From assembly GCF_027244095.1 (NCBI RefSeq), contig NC_069659.1, forward strand, positions 40,474,001-40,538,000: 64,000 nt of DNA, read 5' to 3'. This document shows positions 57,690 through 64,000 of the stretch, in pieces. The notes under the pieces were generated by a model that did not search any database, was not told the DNA's origin, and worked only from the letters and a program-made list of their open reading frames with translations. Within the stretch, counting starts at the first letter, position 1. Every line of letters begins with the position of its first letter. The position numbers were made by a program, and so were the translations under genes. This DNA comes from Hemicordylus capensis. Its lineage: Eukaryota; Chordata; Lepidosauria; Squamata; Cordylidae.

Positions 57690-59110
57690 TAAGAACAGCC
57701 CTGCTGGATCAGGCACAAGGCCCATCTAGTCCAGCATCCTGATTCACCCAGTGGCCCACCAGATGCCTCTGGGGAGCCCACAGGCAAGAGGTGAGGGTAT
57801 GCCCTCTCTCCTGCTGTTGCTCTCCTGCAACTGGTATTTAGAGATATCTCACCTCTGAAGTTTTTGAGGTGGCCTATAGCCACCAGACTAGTAGCCATTG
57901 ATAGACCTGTCCACCATGAATTTGTCTAAGCCCCTTCAAGCTGGTGGCCATCACCACATCCCATGGCAAGGAATTCCATAGATTAATTATGTGCTGTGTG
58001 AAAAAGTACTTCCTCTTGTTTGTACTAAATTGCCCGACCTTCAGTTTCATGGGGTGACCCCTGGTTCTAGTGTTGTGAGAGAGGGAGAAAAACTTCTCTC
58101 TGTTCACCCTCTCCACTCCCTGAATAATTTTATACACAACTATAGTTGCCTCTTTTCCAAGGTAAAGAGCCACAGATGCTGTAGTCTAGCCTCATAAGGA
58201 AGGTGCTCCAGGCCCCTGATCATCTTGGTTGCCCTCTTCTGCAACTTTCCCAGTTCTACAATATCCTTCTTAAGATAAGGTGACCAAAGCTGTACACATT
58301 ATTCTACCTGTGGCCACACCATAGATTTGTATAATGGCATTATAATATTAGCATTTTTATTTTAGGAACATAGGAAACTGCCATATACTGAGTCAGACCA
58401 TTGGTCTATCTAGCTCAGTATTGTCTTCACAGACTGGCAGCGGCTTCTCCAAGGTTGCAGGCAGGAATCTCTCTCAGCCCTATCTTAGAGATGCTGCCAG
58501 GGAGGGAACTTGAAACCTTCTGCTCTTCCCAGAGTGGCTCCATCACCTGAGGGGAATATCTTGCAGTGCTCACACATCAAGTCTCCATTCATATGCAACC
58601 AGGGCAGACCCTGCTTAGCTATGGGGACAAGTCATGCTTGCTACCACAAGACCAGCTCTCCTCAGTCCCTTCCTAATGATTCCTAGCATGGAATTAGCCT
58701 TTTTCACGGCTGCCATGCACTGAGACGACACTTTCAATGAGCTGTCCGCCACGACCCCAAGATCTCTCTCCTGGTCAGTCACCAACAGCTCAGATCCCAT
58801 CAGTGTATATGTGAAGTTGGGGTTTTATGGCCCACTATACATCACTTTATACTTGCTTACATTGAATCGCATTTGGCATTTTGTTGCCCACTCCCTCAGT
58901 TTGAAGAAATGTTTCTGGAGTTCCTCACAATCTATTGTGGATTTCACTACCCTAAATAGTTTCATGTCATCTGCAAATTTGGCCACTTCGCTGGTCACTC
59001 CAACTTCTAGATAGTTTATGACCAAGTCAAATAGCACTGGTCCCAGCACCAATCCCTGGGAGACCCCACCTACCTTCCTCCATTGTGAAAACTGTCCATT
59101 TATTCCCCAG
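57690..59110 (-). mobile_element. CR1-like LINE split by a composite SINE
   Basis: Parts 57690-58368 (3' UTR, then 'YFFTQHIINLWNSLPWDVV', 'FSLSHNTRTRGHPMKL') and 58663-59110 ('VLFDLVINYLEVGVTSEVAK', F-A-D-D box, 'LRVTDQERDLGVVADSSLKV'-like) are one copy on the minus strand. Several frame breaks. The 3' UTR differs from the two other CR1 copies by small deletions. Confidence 0.85.
58369..58662 (-). mobile_element. Composite SINE (family S5) inside CR1
   Basis: 'GGAACATAGGAAACTGCCAT' to 'GCTACCACAAGACCAGCTCT'; very close to the copy at 48570-48866. It breaks the LINE between 'ATTTTTATTTTA' and 'CAGTCCCTTCCTAATGATTC'. Confidence 0.85.
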
Positions 59111-59334
59111 TGCTGCTCAGTGCAGCATTAATTTTGGTAACAACTCTTTGCAGGGAAGCAGGTAGATTGCAGCCCTGTAGCAGTTCTTAGTATGACTGGC
59201 AAATCTGAGCAGATGTGGGTTGGAGGATTGGACATGCTATGTTTTTCTTACCTATTGTAGTTGCCCAAGTTGGTAGAGGCAGGACACCTTGTATGCCCCC
59301 AGAGTAAGGGAAGAGGGCTTCCTTACCTCGGTTT

Positions 59335-59460
59335 ACAGAGGATTCCAAGTTCCCTCCCTGGCAACTCCAATGTAGGGCTGAGAGAGTCTCCTGCCTGCAA
59401 CCTTGGAGAAGCCATTGCCAGTGTGCTAGATGGACCAATGGTCTGACTCGGTATAGCTTC
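59335..59460 (+). mobile_element. Composite SINE (family S5), 3' part
   Basis: 'CCAAGTTCCCTCCCTGGCAA', 'CCTGCCTGCAACCTTGGAGA', 'GATGGACCAATGGTCTGACT'. Head missing; part of the tail deleted. Confidence 0.75.
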
Positions 59461-60029
59461 TGCTTCCCTCTTGTAGTGCTGCTGGGGAAGTGAAATGGGA
59501 GGGCATGAGTTTTTTTAAAATGTTTTTGCAAGAGTAGGAAAGGGAAACTCTGTACCCCTTCCAAGTAGACTTGTGAGGGATAGTGGATATACCTAAGGTG
59601 AGAAGGGAAAACTACAAAGAAATGGAGTAGTTGTGCTCCACCGAAGCATTTCCTTTAGGAAGACTGATCTATGATTCTGCTATGCGAACAAGTGAAGAGG
59701 CTGAGATTGGAGTTGGTCCTTCGCCCCCCATTAGAATTCTATAATTTTGTGGCTCAGGTACAATGATTCCAAACTGATAATTTGGTAATGGTGGCAATAA
59801 TACAATTATTTCCAGCAAAAGTTTTTGAGTATTCCAGAGGCAGAATAAGTCTGTAGCAGAGCAAGCTACCCTCAGTTCAAAAAAACTGCTATGGGGGAAA
59901 TATTCCAGCCCTGACTCACTAGCACCCTTGCTCTCTGCAGTATTTGCAATCAGAGAACAAAAGTCAAGTTCATTCAAGAGACAGTGATATTATAAGGGTG
60001 CAAGTATATACCATCCAATTTATTTTGTT

Positions 60030-60060
<31 letters not shown>

Positions 60061-60540
60061 TTGTTTGCTCGTGGCAAACCCTGATGCTGCAGGGAAGGGA
60101 GAAGCAAGACTTCTGTCTGATTCAAAAGGATTACAACTGAGCTACTGAAATAGCTTTCATAGCTTAAAATCCCTTGCACTCTGTTCTCTTCTTAGAATAG
60201 TAGAGTTCTTGCAAATAGAACAGTATGGAAAGAAAACAGCCATTTTGGAGTTATGCTGAACACAAATTAATCCTTCAAAGTGTATACTGAGGGCAGAGTG
60301 AAGGCAGTGCATCAGAAATAAAGAGAAAGAGTGAGCATGGTCCAGTTTTAGAGAACAAAACTTGGGGTCAGGGGAAGCTGTAAGGGGTTAAAAAGCTAAG
60401 ATTCAAGATGCTGGTTTACTATTGAAAAATTTATGTTATAAAATGTGTTAAAATTCCAGTTTAGAAAGAACTGGTTAATTATTTAAACTATGACTTCTGC
60501 CAGAACTACGCATATTGACTCAGAATATAAATGATTATTT
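59461..60540. other. Unassigned DNA with (TTTA)n
   Basis: (TTTA)n at 60034-60062. No gene recognised. Confidence 0.5.
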
Positions 60541-60594
60541 TGAGCTGTAGTCTGATAACAGATTAGTTGAGCTGTAGTCTGATAACAGATTAGT
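60541..60594. repeat. 27-bp unit, two perfect copies
   Basis: 'TGAGCTGTAGTCTGATAACA' + 'GATTAGT' repeated head to tail. Directly after it lies an inverted 'AAGTAAGCCCCA .. TGGGGCTTACTT' (60597-60632). Confidence 0.95.
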
Positions 60595-60805
60595 TGGAAG
60601 TAAGCCCCATTTGAGTTCATTGGGGCTTACTTCCAGGTAAATTGAGTTCAATGAGTAAATCGACACAGGATTACAGCCCGAAATAATTATTTATATTCTG
60701 TGTCAATACGCATATTTGACAGAAATCATTATACAGATAATTAGTTGGGGTTTTTAAAAAATTATGTGGGACTTCTATGCAAACTAGCATAGGATATCCA
60801 TAAAC

Positions 60806-60903
60806 CAGGGGTTCCCAACCTGTGGTACTCCAGATTTATTGTGGCCATGGATGATGGGAGTGTAGTTCAGCAACATCTGGAGAATCACAGGTGGAGAACC
60901 CTG
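60806..60903. mobile_element. Palindromic hAT MITE (family P), worn
   Basis: 'CAGGGGTTCCCAACCTG' and 'CAGGTGGAGAACCCTG'; flanks CCATAAAC and CCTTAAGC agree at 6 of 8. Confidence 0.75.
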
Positions 60904-62340
60904 CCTTAAGCCACAGAGAAATCTGTAGTCATTCAGAAGTGTGTTAGATTTCAGACTAGTAAAGAAGTTGGAGTTCCTATTATGGGTTCTTTAAAACTAA
61001 TATATTTTAAGTGTATGACTGATTCTTCTCTCTCCCACCTAAATAGGTATTCCAAACTAATCTTACATATCAGAGTTTATGTACCTTATGCTGCTCCATC
61101 AGACCAATCCTAGGCTGCACTCTTTAAACATCTGGCAAGTCAATTCCCATGAGAGAGATTTTGACAAGATGAACTCATTTTGTTTTACTGCTCTGCCAAA
61201 CCCTTGAAGTCAGATGGCTCAGAGTCATACAGTAAAATGTTAAATAAGATTTGGCAGAAACATGAAAACTTTCAATATCAAATGGCAGTGAAATCAGCTC
61301 AATGCATTCTGTAACTGAAATGTGTACTTTTTGTTCTCTGTGATCCTTTAAGCATAGGAATGACTGAAATATGTATTCCTAGTGCACCCTCATTTCACTG
61401 CCCGTTAAAATGTAACAGCTCTCAAAGTTTCTCCCCAGCTCTGCTATCCGAGAACCTTGCAGCTAGAAATTGAACCTAGGACCTTCTGAATGCAAACTGT
61501 ATGTTCTGCACACTGAATTCCTTAGATTAATGATACACATTGTGAAGAAGTCCTTCCTTTTCTCCATGCTAAATTTGCTGACAAACAGCTTCATTGGATG
61601 ACACCTGCAATGAAAATGAGGCAAATAAAAACGAGGAAATGAGAAGTTACTTGGAGGTTGCTGTAGTTCTCTTTCTTTTGTTCTAGATCCTTGCCAACTT
61701 AGCTGAAGCTAAGGGGCAACCAAGGGATCAACCTCCCCACGCTTTAGCCCATAGGAAATTAGCTGTTCATAGGGGCCCCCAAACCTAATTTTGCAATAGC
61801 CCCAGAAGTCCTAGAACCGGCCCTGCAGTGGGTTATGAGGTAAGAACTGTTTGTGTGATCAAATTCTGTTTTAAGTTTGCTTTTCTAAACAAAGATAAAA
61901 ATTTATTTGGTGGCTTTCCATTCTGAAAATGTAGAATCTGCTGCTGCATCACAAAGCATATTTCACAAATGAGATTCTTAAAACATGATCTAAACACCTC
62001 TGGCAAGATAACTATGTGTAAAAAACCTAACAGGGCCTCTTTACAAATGTCTGTACAAATTTGGAGGAGGGGGGTATGCAGCCTACAACTGCTGAAATCA
62101 AAAAACAATTATTGGTCAGGAAATGAGAAGGAAGGAACGTACCTCTCATAACTGCTAGCACTCCTATGTATGTGTCTAGAAGACAGTAGCCTGGCAAAGG
62201 AGAAAAAACCTGCTTGCCCAAGTGAAGTTTAGTAACTGTTCTGTATACTTAAATGATTATCTTATAATGAGAGAAACGGTAAAGTCAAACTTTATTGCAA
62301 TGTGATTTTTTAGCCTTGTAGAATGTTGCAATGAAGACAA
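60904..62340. other. Unassigned DNA
   Basis: No gene recognised on either strand. A CR1-like scrap ('TAATGATACACATTGTGAAG', 'AGCTTCATTGGATGACACC') is near 61525-61600. Confidence 0.4.
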
Positions 62341-62342
62341 TG

Positions 62343-62463
62343 GCTGACATCCAGAGTAATTACTCATGAGGAATCCTACTGAAATTAATGGAAAAAGCTC
62401 ATTAGGACTAACTTGTCCAGTTAAGTTTAATAGGATTCCTCATGAGTAATTTAGTCTGGATGC
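62343..62463. mobile_element. Palindromic MITE, unassigned family
   Basis: 'GGCTGACATCCAGAGTAATT', 'ACTCATGAGGAATCCTA' on the left pair with 'TAGGATTCCTCATGAGTAAT', 'TTAGTCTGGATGCCA' on the right. 121 bp. Confidence 0.75.
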
Positions 62464-62900
62464 CAAATAGACAGCATTTCAGTGTAACTGCCAGCAACAT
62501 TCTAACCAAGGCAACCAGCACCCAACATGTTTATTTTTATTTCCACTTCAGCCAGTTTGGGTCTTGAGGGAAAATATTCGTTTTACATATATCCACTACT
62601 GTGTAATGGTGGTATATGGGAACAATATACTGGGTTTTGTTGTTGTTGTTGTTGTTGAAGTCTTGCTTTTTAAAAAAAAAAAAAAGCAGCCTGCCCACTT
62701 CCTAACTCCTGTCACTATCTCACTGGTCAGAGGCAAAGCAGGAGTCCTAGACCTCTAAATAGTTTTGCAGACTATAGGGAATGTTTGGCTGTGTGAGGGA
62801 GATCACTTGAGGGAGAAAGAAGTGAGAAGCTGCCTTCGCTGACATTTCCTCCTCTCTTTAAAAAAAAAAAAAAAGCACAGCATCCAAAGGGAGACCAGAT
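62464..62900. other. Unassigned DNA
   Basis: (GTT)n at 62638-62657 and two A-runs; no gene recognised. Confidence 0.5.
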
Positions 62901-62919
62901 CTTTGAGTCCAACTCCCTG

Positions 62920-63960
62920 CTGAGCTCCCTGTAGTGGAGCGGGGACGCGCAGGAGCGGAGCGCCGGGCCTCTCGGCTTCTCCAGCTTTTGGGTGGGCATG
63001 GGAAGCGGGGCTGTCGTGGAGAGCGCCTGCACTTCGGAATCTGCAACGACATCCCCGGTGCTGCTGCCAGTGCAGAGGCATCTGCTGCTGCAGCTGCTTC
63101 GTCCCTGACAAGTGGCTGTCCTCCAGGAAGGCTCTGCTTGCAAAGCTCTAGGGAGGAGAAGAGCCCAGCAGCCCCCTCTGCAAGGCAGGCTGCTCCCTCC
63201 CTCCTCAGTCTGCCCGACAACAAGAAGGGCCAAAAACACCGCCAGTGTGGCGGCTTGCACTACAGCGCGGGGGCTCTCTAGTCGATGGGAGCGGAAACTT
63301 TTTGAAGTGTGCCGGCCACTCGCCTCCCTTTGCGCGGGTAGGGCCAGGACAGGAGTCGTTCCTGTCCCTGCGCTCAGCCTAAACCTCGCTCCTCCTCTCC
63401 ACGCGCACTGAAACCCACACGGCCCCAGCGAGGCAGGAAGGGTGTAACTTGCTCCCTCCCTGGGTCATAATAACAAGCAGGGTGCCGGGGCAACCGCGCG
63501 GGCAGGAGCCGCGCCACCAGCAGCGTGCATTGCGCCCTTGACCTCCCCGCCGGGCTGCTTCCTCCCCGGCCTTTCCCCTCCCCACCCCCGGACCCACTGC
63601 AACCTTTTGCAGCTTATATCCCGAAGAGAAAGCAGAGGCCAGCATGCAGCCCCCGGAGCGTAAAGAGGAGGGCGCTCTCCTCCCTCCGATTAACGGGCCT
63701 ACCACAGTAAGGGCCGGCGCCGCCGCCTCCATCCCTATCGCCCCGCTTTGGAGACCCAGGTCTGCTCGCCTGGCGCCGCCCGCTGGTGAGAAATGATATC
63801 GCGCCTTGCGCCCAGAGAAGGAGCGGGACCCGGAGGAGCTAGAATGACCGTAATGCGCAAGCGCAAAGGACGGGATTGTGCGCCTTGGCCGTCAAGAAGC
63901 TGGTTGCCCTGAACGGGAACGGGGCGGGGTTGGATAGGAGTGGGGAGAGGATAGAATGTA
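62920..63960. promoter_or_regulatory. CpG island, promoter of a neighbouring gene
   Basis: CpG-rich over about 1 kb, with GC boxes (GGGGCGGGG near 63921, CCCCGCC). No transposons. Long open frames on both strands are composition effects. It could drive a gene to the right, a gene to the left, or both. Confidence 0.65.
63644..63706 (+). CDS. Candidate first coding exon of the next gene (TEX26?)
   Basis: An ATG in CCAGCATGCAG opens 21 codons, 'MQPPERKEEGALLPPINGPT' plus T, to a strong donor ACA|GTAAGG in phase 0. In human, TEX26 follows MEDAG on the same strand and starts M-E-Q-P, with a Pro-rich N-terminus. The likeness is too slight to prove orthology and no second exon is in the window. Confidence 0.35.
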
Positions 63961-64000
63961 GCCTGCAGGCCAGGAGTTTGTTTTGGTTATGCTGTGCATA

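Noticed and set aside
62772-63260. 162-codon minus-strand frame and overlapping frames on both strands
   Set aside because: CpG-island composition; four overlapping frames are open at once and none has a recognisable motif.

Overview
This is vertebrate nuclear DNA, most likely from a squamate reptile (lizard or snake). The basis is the repeat fauna: tRNA-headed SINEs with a Bov-B-like tail (Sauria-SINE type), a composite SINE with a 5S-rRNA-like segment, CR1-, L2-, RTE- and R4-like LINE pieces, and very many short hAT-type palindromic elements with 8-bp target duplications. There is one host gene I can assemble and one likely first exon of a neighbour. All other long open frames lie in repeats, GC-rich low-complexity DNA or antisense to these.

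The host gene is MEDAG (mesenteric estrogen-dependent adipogenesis), plus strand, five coding exons at 27564-27850, 42975-43084, 47685-47797, 49873-50158 and 51386-51492. They join in frame into a 300-residue protein, against 303 in human as I remember it. A TATA-box promoter in a CpG island lies just upstream and the 3' UTR runs to about 53.6 kb. Intron 1 (15.1 kb) and the 27 kb upstream are packed with transposon remains. At 62.9-64.0 kb a second CpG island holds a candidate 21-codon first exon ending in a good splice donor. From human synteny (MEDAG followed by TEX26, same strand) it could be TEX26, but this is weak.

Layout: 1-664 end of a tandem-repeat mobile element; 1.29-1.80 kb GC-rich minisatellite; 1.87-2.70 kb R4-like LINE; 3.7-7.2 kb three DNA elements nested in one another; 7.7-8.2 and 13.0-13.3 kb two copies of one repeat, the first split by a foldback insert; 14.3-15.8 kb CR1; 17.5-17.9 kb hAT; 19.3-20.4 kb foldback element carrying a solo LTR; 24.7-26.5 kb hAT element carrying a palindromic hAT and an LTR-like block; 27.2-53.6 kb MEDAG with intronic repeats; 54.6-56.1 kb L2 split by CR1; 57.7-59.1 kb CR1 split by a SINE; 62.9-64.0 kb CpG island.

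The points most worth a second look are a helentron-like non-autonomous element made of dimeric ~145-bp tandem units (two copies), the composite 5S/tRNA SINE, the deeply nested hAT/foldback stacks dated by their target duplications, a recent duplication inside MEDAG intron 1, and a MEDAG C-terminus that seems to have changed reading frame. All family names come from memory of the families; no database search was possible.
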